Source: Cellulomonas sp. Leaf395 (GTDB lineage Bacteria; Actinomycetota; Actinomycetes; Actinomycetales; Cellulomonadaceae). From it: 64,000 bases of DNA. The translations under genes and the position numbers were made by a program. The DNA lies in assembly GCF_001424125.1 (NCBI RefSeq), contig NZ_LMQI01000004.1, positions 62,001-126,000 on the forward strand, written 5' to 3'. Numbering within the stretch: position 1 is the stretch's first letter; every line of letters starts with the position of its first letter. Shown here in pieces: positions 42,203 through 50,472 of the stretch. The notes under the pieces are model-generated. The model saw only the letters and a program-made list of their open reading frames with translations, did not search any database and was not told the origin of the DNA.

Positions 42203-42712
42203 TCAGCCCTGCTCGAGCTCGCGCACCAGCCAGACGATCTCGCCGGCATCATCGACCGTCACGTGGTCGCGCCGGAACCCGAGCTTGTCCAGCACCCGCA
42301 ACGAGGGGGCGTTCCACGACCGCACGGTCGACCAGATGCGCGTCCGACCGGTGGCGAAGGCGGCATCGACCACCGCCCGGGCGGCCTCGGTGGCGTACCC
42401 ATGACCGTGCGCGGACGGCAGCAGCTCGTACGCGATCTCGGGCTCGTCGAGCGTGCCGCGGCCGACGATGATCGCGCAGTACCCGAGCGCCTCGTCGTCG
42501 TCGCGACGCCGCAGCACCCGGGCGCCGATCCCGTCCGTCTCGACGACGACCGTCATGGCGGCGATCCGTTCACGCGCGTCGTGGACGGTGAAGGTCCCGG
42601 TCCCCCGCGTGGTCAGCAGCTCCGCGAGCCACGGGGCGTCGGACTCGACCTCCGGCGTGAGGACCAGCCGCTCGGTCTCCAGACGCAGCGGCATCGGCGC
42701 GTAGCCGGTCAT
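42203..42712 (-). CDS. GNAT acetyltransferase, RimJ-like
   Basis: A 169-residue GNAT enzyme: LRLETERLVLTPEVESDAPWLAELL opening, acetyl-CoA loop LPSAHGHGYATEAARAVVDAAF, and WSTVRSWNAPSLRVLDKLGFRR. This is the Acetyltransf_3 (RimJ/RimL) branch that acetylates protein amino termini or small amines. Its ATG overlaps the LysE stop (ATGA), so the two are translated together. Confidence 0.9.
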   Translation of the reverse strand: MTGYAPMPLRLETERLVLTPEVESDAPWLAELLTTRGTGTFTVHDARERIAAMTVVVETDGIGARVLRRRDDDEALGYCAIIVGRGTLDEPEIAYELLPSAHGHGYATEAARAVVDAAFATGRTRIWSTVRSWNAPSLRVLDKLGFRRDHVTVDDAGEIVWLVRELEQG

Positions 42713-43320
42713 CGGTCGGTCATGGCCAGCTTGGCGCCGAGCGCGACGAACGCTCCCGCGAACGTGCGCCGCATCCACAGGACCACTCGCGGCCGGGAGA
42801 CGACCTGGGACCGGACGGCGGCAGCGAACGCGCCGTAGACGGCGAACACGACGAACGTCATCGCCATGAACACCCCGCTCAGCGCCGCCATGTGCAGGAG
42901 CGCGCCGGGCTCGTCTGGGTGCACGAACTGCGGCAGGAACGCGAAGAAGAAGATCGTCAGCTTCGGGTTGAGCACGTTGAGGAGGACCGCGGACCAGATG
43001 ACGCGCCCCGCGGAGAGCGGCTCGTTCCGCCCGCTCACGACGATCTCCGACCGGTCCCGCCACATGCGCACGGCCATGTACAGCAGGTACGCGACGCCCA
43101 GGAGCTTCAGGGTCTGGAACGCGACCGCGCTGGTGTTGAGCACCGCGGCGAGCCCGGTCATCGCGGCAACGACGTGCGGCACGATGCCGAGCGTGCACCC
43201 GAAGGCCGCGACCAGGCTGGCGCGCGTGCCGCGCGAGAGGCCGGCGCTGAGCGTGTAGATCACGCCGGTGCCAGGGGTCGCGACGATGACGAGAGTCGTC
43301 AGCAAGAAGGCCACGGACAT
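42709..43320 (-). CDS. LysE family exporter
   Basis: A 203-residue six-helix exporter: LLTTLVIVATPGTGVIYTLSAGLSRGTRASLVAAFGCTLG and VLLNVLNPKLTIFFFAFLPQFV are LysE/RhtB signatures. The coupling to a RimJ-like acetyltransferase suggests export linked to acetylation of an amine or amino acid, which is inference. It is a distinct paralogue of the LysE protein at 36.8 kb. Confidence 0.92.
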   Translation of the reverse strand: MSVAFLLTTLVIVATPGTGVIYTLSAGLSRGTRASLVAAFGCTLGIVPHVVAAMTGLAAVLNTSAVAFQTLKLLGVAYLLYMAVRMWRDRSEIVVSGRNEPLSAGRVIWSAVLLNVLNPKLTIFFFAFLPQFVHPDEPGALLHMAALSGVFMAMTFVVFAVYGAFAAAVRSQVVSRPRVVLWMRRTFAGAFVALGAKLAMTDR

Positions 43321-43343
43321 GGCCAGCAGTCTGCCCTCGCGTG

Positions 43344-43886
43344 CTACCGGGTGGCCAGGACCTCGTCGAGCACGGTCCGCAGCCGCACCGCGACGTCGTC
43401 GGGCGTACCCGCGGGCAGGTCGTCGACGTCGAACCACGCGACCTGCTCGCTCTCGTCGCTGACCACCGGGACGGCGTCGGCGGGGGCGTAGGCGACGAAC
43501 CCGACGTCCCAGTGCGTCCGGCACCGACCGAACGCGGAGGCGAGCTCGTGCCGGTGCACGTCGACCGGGAGCCGTCCTCCCGCACGAAGGTCGGCGATCC
43601 CGCCCTCCTCGCGCGCCTCGCGGTACGCGGCGTCGGCCAGCGAGACGTCGTCGGGCTCCAGGTGCCCGCCCAGCTGCACCCAGAACTGGCCCTTGCGGTG
43701 GAAGCAGAGCAGCACCCGGGACAGGTCGGCCGTGAGGACGAAGCAGCTGGCCGTCAGGTGCGCGGGGGCCAGCGACCGGTCGACCGCGGCCGCTCCGGAA
43801 GCGGCGACGAACGCCCGGTACTCCTCCAGCAGCGCCGCCTGGTCGGGGCTGCGCGGGGTCCACTCGTCGAGCACGTCGGAGATCAC
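43344..43886 (-). CDS. NUDIX hydrolase
   Basis: A 180-residue NUDIX protein. The NUDIX box is present: GGHLEPDDVSLADAAYREAREEGGI, slightly off consensus (G-x5-E-x7-REUXEEXGU) by a longer insert before the helix. The substrate is probably a nucleotide derivative. The GTG at 43884-43886 is chosen because TACGCT lies six bases upstream; an ATG at 43910 would overlap the start of the opposite gene. A 23-base gap separates it from the LysE gene on the same strand. Confidence 0.87.
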   Translation of the reverse strand: MISDVLDEWTPRSPDQAALLEEYRAFVAASGAAAVDRSLAPAHLTASCFVLTADLSRVLLCFHRKGQFWVQLGGHLEPDDVSLADAAYREAREEGGIADLRAGGRLPVDVHRHELASAFGRCRTHWDVGFVAYAPADAVPVVSDESEQVAWFDVDDLPAGTPDDVAVRLRTVLDEVLATR

Positions 43887-43892
43887 CGCGGA

Positions 43893-43902
43893 AGCGTACG
43901 GT
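43893..43902. promoter_or_regulatory. overlapping divergent -10 elements
   Basis: The plus strand reads TACGGT at 43897-43902, six bases before ATG 43909. The minus strand reads TACGCT at 43893-43898, six bases before GTG 43886. The two boxes share two base pairs, so RNA polymerase cannot fill both at once. Confidence 0.45.
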
Positions 43903-43908
43903 GCCGTC

Positions 43909-44475
43909 ATGACGCTCGAGCGGCGGACCGCGCGCCTGCTGATGCGGCAGTGGACAGAGGCGGACCTCGAACCGTTCGCGGAGCTGAACGCCGACCCCGA
44001 GGTGATGGAGTACTTCCCCGGCACCCTCACGCGGGAGGCCAGCGACGCGCTCGCTGCCCGTGCATAGGCACGGCTGCGGGAGAACGGCTGGGGACTGTGG
44101 GCGCTCGAGGTGGACGGCCGGTTCGCCGGGTTCACCGGGCTGGCGAGGCCGTCGTGGGACCCGTCGATGGTCGAGGTCGGCTGGCGGCTGCCGCGCTGGG
44201 CCTGGGGGCACGGGTACGCCACGGAGGCGGCGCGCGAGGCGCTCGCCGTCGGCTTCGACGAGGTGGGCCTGACCGAGATCGTCTCGTTCACCGCGGTGTC
44301 CAACGAGCGATCGCAGGCGGTGATGCGTCGGCTGGGCGTGACCCGGGACCCCGCCGACGACTTCGACTACCCGACCATCGCCGAGGGGCACCCGCTGCGG
44401 CGCTCGGTCGTGTACCGGATCCGGGCGCCCCTGAGTGGCCGGTCGACACGCCCCGGGACATACTCGCCACCGTGA
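43909..44475 (+). pseudogene. GNAT acetyltransferase gene broken by an in-frame amber codon
   Basis: The frame opens RRTARLLMRQWTEADLEPFAELNADPEVMEYFPGTL and is stopped by TAG at 44065-44067. The same frame then continues without any shift through LRENGWGLWALEVDGRFAGF, the acetyl-CoA loop WAWGHGYATEAAREALAVGF, and VSNERSQAVMRRLGV to 44475. Together the parts form a normal RimJ/RimL-type GNAT of 188 residues. One base change (for example GAG or CAG to TAG) explains the break, so it is recent, or a sequencing error. The downstream part has no obvious restart before the catalytic region. Confidence 0.8.
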
Positions 44476-45446
44476 CGACCCCCCAGGATGCGACAACCCA
44501 GCCCGCCGCCGAGCAGCGCGACGGCGGCGGTCCCCTGCGCACGGCGGTCATCGTCAACCCGAACCGGGTGGAGGGGCTCGACGACCTGCGCGCCGGCATC
44601 ACCAAGCAGCTCGCCGAGGCCGGCTGGCCCGAGCCGGAGTGGCTCGAGACGACCGCCGACGACCCGGGTACCGGGCAGGCGAAGCAGGCCGTCGAGGACG
44701 GCGCCGCGGTGGTGTTCGTGGCCGGCGGCGACGGCACCGTGCGGGCGTGCATCGACGGGCTGGCGGGCACGCAGACGGCGCTCGCGATCCTGCCGGGCGG
44801 CACGGGCAACCTGCTGGCGACCAACCTCGGCGTCCCCACCGACACGATCGAGGGCGTGCAGCTGGCCCTGGACCGCGGCCGCCGCGTGGTAGACCTGGGC
44901 GAGGTCGAGGGGAAGACGTTCGCCGTCATGGCGGGCATGGGCCTGGACGCGGCGATGGTCGACGACGCCCCCACCAAGCTCAAGGCCGTGCTCGGTCCGG
45001 TCGCGTACGTGTTCTCCGCGCTCAAGCACCTCAATGACGCCGAGATGAAGGTCGAGGTGCAGGTCGACGACTATCCCGTCCTGCGTCGGCGCGCCCGCAC
45101 CGTCATCGTCGGCAACGTCGGACGCCTGCAGGGCGGGGTCAACCTGCTGCCCGACGCGGAGCCCGACAACGGCCAGATGGACGTCGCGGTGCTCGCCCCG
45201 CGCAACCTGGGGCACTGGATCCAGACGGCGTTCGGGGTCCTGCGGCCGGGCCGCCACAAGGTGCCCAACATGGAGGTGCTGCGCGGGTCGCGGATCACCG
45301 TGACCAGCGACCGGCCGCAGCCGCGCCAGCTGGACGGTGACGTCATCGACCCCTCCGCGACCCTCGACGTCACGGTCCGCCCCGAGGCCCTGTGGGTGTG
45401 CGTCTACCAGCCGGACACCTCGGAGGACCTGACCGAGGGCTCCTGA
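44472..45446 (+). CDS. diacylglycerol kinase family lipid kinase
   Basis: A 324-residue protein of the DagK/LCB5/YegS family. Seen: VIVNPNRVEGLDDL, the nucleotide motif VFVAGGDGTVRACIDGLAG, ILPGGTGNLLATNLGVP, and the later metal-site region LLPDAEPDNGQMDVAVLAP. Members phosphorylate diacylglycerol or related lipids at the membrane using ATP. The GTG at 44472 overlaps the end of the GNAT pseudogene by four bases. It is convergent with the NAT gene, leaving only four bases between stops. Confidence 0.9.
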   Translation: MTTPQDATTQPAAEQRDGGGPLRTAVIVNPNRVEGLDDLRAGITKQLAEAGWPEPEWLETTADDPGTGQAKQAVEDGAAVVFVAGGDGTVRACIDGLAGTQTALAILPGGTGNLLATNLGVPTDTIEGVQLALDRGRRVVDLGEVEGKTFAVMAGMGLDAAMVDDAPTKLKAVLGPVAYVFSALKHLNDAEMKVEVQVDDYPVLRRRARTVIVGNVGRLQGGVNLLPDAEPDNGQMDVAVLAPRNLGHWIQTAFGVLRPGRHKVPNMEVLRGSRITVTSDRPQPRQLDGDVIDPSATLDVTVRPEALWVCVYQPDTSEDLTEGS

Positions 45447-45450
45447 GCGG

Positions 45451-46230
45451 TCAGACCGGGAGCCCGGCCACCTGGTCGGCGCTCAGGGAGAGTCCGAGGT
45501 CGCCGAGCACGTCGCCCAGCTCGTCGTCGCCGATCGTGCGGTCCTCCACCTGACCGGCGGGGGTGTCGACGGTGTACCGGCGCCCGATCAGGCAGCGGAG
45601 GCGTTCGTCGTCCTTGCGCAGCACCACGACCTGCACCACGAACCGGGACGTCGGTCGGTGCGAGGTGGCGAAGTTGGCGACCTCGACGTCGGCCAGGTAG
45701 GTGGTCTCCACCGGCATCGTGTAATGCGTCTGCCAGGCACCGTCGCGGTGCTCGTGCAGCTGCCACGCGCCGTCGTCGAGACGGACGGTCCGGAACGTCC
45801 AGCCGCCCTGCTGCGAGACGTGCCCGTCCACCAGCGGGACGGGTTCGAGCAACCCGGAGCCGAACCCGGTGTCGGCGAGCCAGTGTCCGTCGACCACCAG
45901 GACCAGGTGCGAGCGCGGCCGGGCGAGCACCTCGGGGTCGCCGATCCTCACCAGCCGCCGTTCGACGGAGAAGGCGAGCCGTTCGAGCGCGGCGGCGAGC
46001 AGGATCCCGTGCTCGTAGCAGTAGCCGCCGCGGCGGGCCGCGACCAGCTTGGCCTGGACGGCCGGCAGGTCGACGCTGACCCCGACGCCGAGCTGCACGT
46101 CGAGGTTCTCGAACGGGATCGCGGCGACGTGCGCGCGGTGGATCGCAGCCAGCGTCGCGTCCGGGGCGACGCCGATCCTGGCCAGGTACGCGTCGAGGTC
46201 GAGGCGGTCGACGCCCCAGGGGTCCGTCAC
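45451..46230 (-). CDS. nat: arylamine N-acetyltransferase
   Basis: A 259-residue NAT enzyme that moves acetyl from acetyl-CoA to arylamines or hydrazines by a cysteine-bound intermediate. The catalytic triad is visible: C71 in RRGGYCYEHG, H108 in RSHLVLVVDG and D120 in LADTGFGSG. Length and the opening PFENLDVQLG are normal for bacterial NATs. The GTG start overlaps the stop of the universal stress protein gene (GTGA). Confidence 0.93.
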   Translation of the reverse strand: MTDPWGVDRLDLDAYLARIGVAPDATLAAIHRAHVAAIPFENLDVQLGVGVSVDLPAVQAKLVAARRGGYCYEHGILLAAALERLAFSVERRLVRIGDPEVLARPRSHLVLVVDGHWLADTGFGSGLLEPVPLVDGHVSQQGGWTFRTVRLDDGAWQLHEHRDGAWQTHYTMPVETTYLADVEVANFATSHRPTSRFVVQVVVLRKDDERLRCLIGRRYTVDTPAGQVEDRTIGDDELGDVLGDLGLSLSADQVAGLPV

Positions 46231-47147
46231 AGCTCGTCGCGGGGGACGACGAGGACCGGGACGGGTGAGTGCCGGACGATCTTGGTCGCATGGGTGCCCA
46301 GGAACACGCGTCGGAGCGTACCGGCGCTGGAGGACCCGAGGACGAGCAGCTCGTTGGGCGTCCAGTCGACGGAGCTCAGCGTCTCGCTCCAGCTGGATCC
46401 GGACGCGACCACGAACGTCGTGTCAGGGTCGAGCTCGTCGGCGAGAGTGAGCGCGAGCGCCGACTGTGCCTGCGCCATCTGCTCGCGCCACTGCGCGGTG
46501 ACCTCGGACTCGATGTCGGTGCCGATCTCCGGCGGGTACATCGGCGCGGAGCGGACCCCGAACGACGCGATCCGCAGCTGCACGTCGATCTCGCGGGTGA
46601 GCCGCGCGGCCCAGCGCACGGCCGACGCGGCGACGTCGGACCCGCTGAACGAGCAGGTCAACCGGTGCGCGGCGACGTCGGTCGTGCTCGGCGCGCACCG
46701 GTACGCGCGCGGGGCGATCGCCAGCGGGACCGGGGCGGAGTGCAGCAGGTGGTCGGCCGTCGAGCCGACGACGACGCGGCCCTCAGGGCCGTCGGGCGAC
46801 GAGCCGAGCACCAGCGCCGTCGCATCCCGTTGCTCCGCGAGGGCGGCGAGCGCGCGGGGCGTCGAGCGGTCCGTCAGCCGGACGAACTCCACGGTCAGGT
46901 CGTCGGCGCGGCCTGCGATGACGTCGAGCGCCTCCGCCTCCGCCTCGTCCCCACGCGCCTGGACCCACTCCTGCATCTCGCCGTCGACGCGGGCCATGGA
47001 GGGCACGGTCCAGCCGGGCGGGATGACGGTGGCGATGACCAGCACGTAGGCGCCGGTCGCCTCGGGGAGCGTCCGGGCGAGCGTGATGCCGAGGTCGATC
47101 GCGCCGCGGATGTCGCCGAACGGGTTGGCGCCGACGACGATCGTCAT
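46227..47147 (-). CDS. universal stress protein with two USP domains
   Basis: A 306-residue protein with two UspA domains. The first ends in ALVLGSSPDGPEGRVVVGSTADHLLHSAPVPLAI and the second in LLVLGSSSAGTLRRVFLGTHATKIVRHSPVPVLVV. The G-x2-G-x9-G-(S/T) ATP-binding pattern is present in both copies, approximately. It is coupled to the permease (ATGA overlap) and to NAT. Such permease-USP pairs suggest that the stress protein regulates transport, which is inference. Confidence 0.9.
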   Translation of the reverse strand: MTIVVGANPFGDIRGAIDLGITLARTLPEATGAYVLVIATVIPPGWTVPSMARVDGEMQEWVQARGDEAEAEALDVIAGRADDLTVEFVRLTDRSTPRALAALAEQRDATALVLGSSPDGPEGRVVVGSTADHLLHSAPVPLAIAPRAYRCAPSTTDVAAHRLTCSFSGSDVAASAVRWAARLTREIDVQLRIASFGVRSAPMYPPEIGTDIESEVTAQWREQMAQAQSALALTLADELDPDTTFVVASGSSWSETLSSVDWTPNELLVLGSSSAGTLRRVFLGTHATKIVRHSPVPVLVVPRDEL

Positions 47148-48604
47148 CGCAGGTCCCCCTCGTGGACCAGGCCGGCATCGACCGCGCGCTGGAGCAGGGA
47201 GTGCTTGCGGCCCCACAGGAAGTAGAACGCGAGCACCACGCTGAGCCACAGCGCGAACCACACGTACGTGTACCAGTGCAGGCCGGACAGGATGTAGAGG
47301 CAGGCCAGGATCGCGAGCACGGGGGTGACCGGGTAGCCGGGGACCTTGAAGCCGCGCGGCAGGTCGGGGCGGGTGCGGCGCAGGATGATGACGCCCGCTG
47401 AGACGACCATGAAGGCGACGAGGGTGCCGATGGACACCAGGTCCCACAGGTAGTCGAGCGGGACGAACGCGGTGAGCAGGCCGACGACGACGGCGACGAT
47501 GACCGTGTTGTTCACCGGGGTGTGGGTGCGGGGGTTGACCCGCGCGAACGCCCGCGGCAGCAGTCCGTCGCGGCCGATGGCGAACAGGATGCGCGTCTGC
47601 CCGTACATGGTCACCAGGGTCACCGAGAAGATCGAGATGACTGCGCCGGCGGACAGGATGGTGCCCGGCCAGGTCGCCCCGACCACTTCCTCGAGGATCT
47701 TGGCGAGCCCGGCTTCCGCCTGCTCGGGGTCGCTGAACGCCTGCCACGGTTGGGTGCCCAGTGCGGAGACGGCGACCAGGACGTAGATCGTGGTGACGAT
47801 CGCCAGGGCGCCGAGGATGGCGCGCGGCATCGTCCTCTGCGGGTCGCGGACCTCGTCGCCGGCCGTCGAGATGGCGTCGAGACCGATGAACGTGAAGAAG
47901 ATCGTCCCCGCGGCGGCGGTGATGCCGGTGATGCCGTTCGGGGCGAAGTCCGCGAAGTTGTCGGCGCTGAAGCCGGTGAACGCGATCGCGACGAACAACA
48001 GCAGGACCGCCAGCTTGATGATGACCATCACGGCGTTGACCGTGGCGGACTCGGACGCGCCCCTGATCAGCAGGACCGCGCACATGGCGACCAGGATCAG
48101 GGCCGGCAGGTTGATGATGCCGGGGTCGGCGTCCCAGGGTGCGGCGGACAGCGCGGTCGGGATCTGCCAGCCGAACAGGTTGTGCAGGAGCTGGTTCAGG
48201 TAGTCGCTCCACCCGACCGCGACGGCCGCCGTCGAGACGCCGTACTCCAGCAGCAGGCAGGCCGCGACACCCATCGCGACCACCTCGCCGAGCGTCGCGT
48301 AGGCGTAGGAGTACGTCGACCCGGAGACCGGTACCGCCGAGGCCATCTCGGCGTACGACAGGGCGGAGAGGCCGGCCGCGAGCCCGGCCAGGAGGAACGA
48401 GATGATCACCGCCGGGCCCGCGTCGGGCACCGCCTCGTGCATGACGAAGAAGACACCCGTGCCGACCGTCGCGCCAACGCCGAACATCATCAGGCCGAAC
48501 GTGCCGATGGACCGCTCGAGCCCCTCGCTCGACCTCACGGACGCGGCGGTGATGGGCTTCCTGCGCCACAGCTGCGCCCTCAAGGTCGACTGCGGAACGG
48601 TCAT
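47144..48604 (-). CDS. APC superfamily cationic amino-acid permease
   Basis: A 486-residue transporter with about twelve to fourteen helices of the cationic amino-acid transporter group. Seen: SIGTFGLMMFGVGATVGTGVFFVM (first helix substrate motif), ALSYAEMASAVPVSGSTYSYAYATLGE, and TFIGLDAISTAGDEVRDPQRTMPRAILGAL. First gene of the three-gene operon with USP and NAT. A promoter (TTGCCG-N17-TACCGT) lies upstream, and a hairpin in the leader can pair with the ribosome binding site. Confidence 0.93.
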   Translation of the reverse strand: MTVPQSTLRAQLWRRKPITAASVRSSEGLERSIGTFGLMMFGVGATVGTGVFFVMHEAVPDAGPAVIISFLLAGLAAGLSALSYAEMASAVPVSGSTYSYAYATLGEVVAMGVAACLLLEYGVSTAAVAVGWSDYLNQLLHNLFGWQIPTALSAAPWDADPGIINLPALILVAMCAVLLIRGASESATVNAVMVIIKLAVLLLFVAIAFTGFSADNFADFAPNGITGITAAAGTIFFTFIGLDAISTAGDEVRDPQRTMPRAILGALAIVTTIYVLVAVSALGTQPWQAFSDPEQAEAGLAKILEEVVGATWPGTILSAGAVISIFSVTLVTMYGQTRILFAIGRDGLLPRAFARVNPRTHTPVNNTVIVAVVVGLLTAFVPLDYLWDLVSIGTLVAFMVVSAGVIILRRTRPDLPRGFKVPGYPVTPVLAILACLYILSGLHWYTYVWFALWLSVVLAFYFLWGRKHSLLQRAVDAGLVHEGDLR

Positions 48605-48606
48605 GG

Positions 48607-48628
48607 ACGGGCCTCTCCAAGAGGGCCC
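48607..48628 (-). promoter_or_regulatory. leader hairpin over the permease ribosome binding site
   Basis: On the minus strand GGGCCCTCT and AGAGGCCC flank TGG just before the ATG at 48604. The GGAGAGG that would bind 16S rRNA is part of the right arm. A one-base bulge is present. Confidence 0.35.
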
Positions 48629-48661
48629 ACATCCCCCGGGCCGTCGCCGTGTGTGTCAGCC

Positions 48662-48690
48662 ACGGTAGGAGTCGGGTGGAGAAGCGGCAA
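48662..48690 (-). promoter_or_regulatory. promoter of the permease-USP-NAT operon
   Basis: On the minus strand: TTGCCG (48685-48690), 17 bases, TACCGT (48662-48667). Confidence 0.45.
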
Positions 48691-48775
48691 ATCCCTGCCG
48701 GTCGTACAGGGGGCTCACAGGAAAGACCCGATGAGACGGTCGCTCAAACCGGTCACGGCCGATGTCATTTGTCGC

Positions 48776-48781
48776 TACTGT
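48776..48781 (+). promoter_or_regulatory. -10 element of leaderless DUF5684-like gene
   Basis: TACTGT lies six bases before the ATG at 48788. There is no Shine-Dalgarno sequence in between. Confidence 0.45.
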
Positions 48782-48787
48782 CCGCGC

Positions 48788-49207
48788 ATGATCACAACAC
48801 TCGCCACCGAGGTGGCCAACACGACTGCCGCCGCCGGCGCCAGCGCAGGTGCGCTCGTCGGCGGCCTCATCGGCTACCTGATCCTCGCGTTCGCCCTCGT
48901 CGGCGTCTTCAAGAAGGCCGACGAGCCTGTCTGGCAGGCGTTCGTGCCGATCTGGAACTACATCGTCCTCATCAAGATCTCGGGCAAGCCGATCTGGTGG
49001 ATCGTCCTGTTCCTGATCCCGATCGTGAACATCGTGATCATGGTCCTCGTCTTCCACGGCCTGTCGACCTCGTTCGGCCACGGCGCCGGCTTCACTGTCG
49101 GCCTGGTCTTCCTCAGCATCATCTTCCTGTACATCCTCGGCTACGACTCGAAGCCGTACCAGGGTGCCGCCGCCGGCGACCGCGTCGCCGGCTACGCCAT
49201 CGCCTGA
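48788..49207 (+). CDS. small membrane protein, DUF5684-like
   Basis: A 139-residue protein with four hydrophobic segments: GALVGGLIGYLILAFALVGVF, a hairpin of two near residues 68-90 (IWWIVLFLIPIVNIVIMVLVF), and GFTVGLVFLSIIFLYILGY. The loop KKADEPVWQAFVPIWNYIVL with GKP is the DUF5684 pattern, often found beside signal peptidase I genes in other bacteria, though none is here. The short tail YDSKPYQG is also conserved in my recollection. The function is unknown. A clear terminator follows. Confidence 0.8.
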   Translation: MITTLATEVANTTAAAGASAGALVGGLIGYLILAFALVGVFKKADEPVWQAFVPIWNYIVLIKISGKPIWWIVLFLIPIVNIVIMVLVFHGLSTSFGHGAGFTVGLVFLSIIFLYILGYDSKPYQGAAAGDRVAGYAIA

Positions 49208-49217
49208 CCGCGCTCTC

Positions 49218-49257
49218 CACGAGACGGCCGTACCCCCCGGGGTGCGGCCGTCTCGTG
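49218..49257 (+). terminator. strong hairpin terminator
   Basis: Perfect 13-base arms (CACGAGACGGCCG at 49218-49230 and its reverse complement at 49245-49257) enclose an inner ACCCC/GGGGT stem. It stands 11 bases after the stop of the small membrane protein gene. Confidence 0.85.
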
Positions 49258-49275
49258 CGTGGGTCACCATCGCGG

Positions 49276-49677
49276 ATGACGACTTTCGACGCTCTCGCCG
49301 ATGAGGGGTTCATCTCCCTGACCACGTTCCGCAGGTCCGGCGTCGGTGTGCCGACGACCGTGTGGGTGGGCCGCGACGGTGACGCCCTGCTGGTGACCAC
49401 CCCGCGGGGCAGCGGCAAGGTCAAGCGGCTCCGCCGGGACCCGCGCGTCTCGATGTCACCGAGCGGCCGGCTGGGGAAGGTCGAGGACGACGCCCCCACG
49501 GTGGCCGGGGTGGGCGAGATCCTCGACGACGACACCGCACGTGAGCGGTGCAACGAGATCCTGCAGGAGAAGTACGGCCTGGAGTACCGGGTGATGATGG
49601 GCCTCGAGAAGCTCGGCCGGAAAGGAGACGACAACCGCGTCATCCTGCAGATCACGAGGGCTGACCCGACGGCGTAG
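49276..49677 (+). CDS. PPOX class F420-dependent oxidoreductase
   Basis: A 133-residue split-beta-barrel flavin/F420 enzyme. The text FISLTTFRRSGVGVPTTVWVGRDGDALLVTT and SGKVKRLRRDPRV matches the Rv2061-type F420-dependent group (TIGR03666), whose GKVKRLR segment binds the deazaflavin phosphate. The presence of F420-using enzymes fits an actinomycete. The substrate is unknown. It is followed, ten bases on, by the PrmC-like gene. Confidence 0.9.
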   Translation: MTTFDALADEGFISLTTFRRSGVGVPTTVWVGRDGDALLVTTPRGSGKVKRLRRDPRVSMSPSGRLGKVEDDAPTVAGVGEILDDDTARERCNEILQEKYGLEYRVMMGLEKLGRKGDDNRVILQITRADPTA

Positions 49678-49680
49678 CCT
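49675..49680 (+). promoter_or_regulatory. -10 element of leaderless methyltransferase gene
   Basis: TAGCCT includes the stop codon of the F420 oxidoreductase gene and lies six bases before the GTG at 49687. Confidence 0.4.
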
Positions 49681-49686
49681 GCCGCC

Positions 49687-50472
49687 GTGCCCCTGACCCA
49701 CGCGGAGATCACCGCGATGTTGCGCGCCGCCGGCTGCGTGTTCGCCGAGGACGAGGCGGCGTTGCTCCTCGACGCGGCTGCGGGCGACGACCTCGAGCGG
49801 ATGGTCGAGCGGCGGGTGGCCGGGGAACCGCTCGAGGTGGTCGTCGGATGGGCCGAGTTCTGCGGGCTCCGGATCGAGATCGACCCCGGCGTGTTCGTGC
49901 CACGGCGACGGACCGAGCTGCTGGTGCGGGAGGCGGCGCGCCTGGCGCGTCCGTCGGCCGACCCCGCCGTGGTGCTGGACCTGTGCTGCGGGTCCGGGGC
50001 CCTCGGCGTCGCGCTGGCGCACCGTCTCGGGTCCGTGTCGCTGTACGCCGCCGACGTCGAACCGGCCGCGGTCCGGTGCGCGCGGCGGAACGTCGGAGCC
50101 GTGGGCGGCCAGGTGTTCGAGGGGGATCTCGACGAGCCGCTGCCGGCGTCGTTGCGCGGGCGGGTCGAGCTGCTCGTCGCCAACGTGCCGTACGTGCCGA
50201 CCGACGACATCGCGCTCATGCCTCCCGAGGCGCGCGTGCACGAGCCGCGGGTCACGCTCGACGGTGGTCCCGACGGGCTCGACGTCCTGCGGCGGGTCGC
50301 GTCCGTGGCGCCGCGCTGGCTGGCGCCGGGCGGGCACCTGCTGGCGGAGACCAGCGATGCCCAGGTCGCCGCGGCTCTCGACGTGCTCACCGCGGCCGGG
50401 CTGGCGGCACGGACGGTGTGGGACGAGGAGTCGGAGGCCACCGTGGTGGTCGGGACGCTGTCCCATGAGTGA
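49687..50472 (+). CDS. PrmC/HemK-related protein glutamine methyltransferase
   Basis: A 261-residue methyltransferase. Motif I is VLDLCCGSGALGVALAHRLG. The catalytic NPPY motif of PrmC is replaced by NVPY (VANVPYVPTDDIALMPPEARVHEPR), which is the mark of the actinobacterial PrmC-related group (TIGR03704). These are presumed N5-glutamine methyltransferases of unknown target; true PrmC methylates release factors. It overlaps the alkylation repair gene by eight bases. Confidence 0.88.
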   Translation: MPLTHAEITAMLRAAGCVFAEDEAALLLDAAAGDDLERMVERRVAGEPLEVVVGWAEFCGLRIEIDPGVFVPRRRTELLVREAARLARPSADPAVVLDLCCGSGALGVALAHRLGSVSLYAADVEPAAVRCARRNVGAVGGQVFEGDLDEPLPASLRGRVELLVANVPYVPTDDIALMPPEARVHEPRVTLDGGPDGLDVLRRVASVAPRWLAPGGHLLAETSDAQVAAALDVLTAAGLAARTVWDEESEATVVVGTLSHE

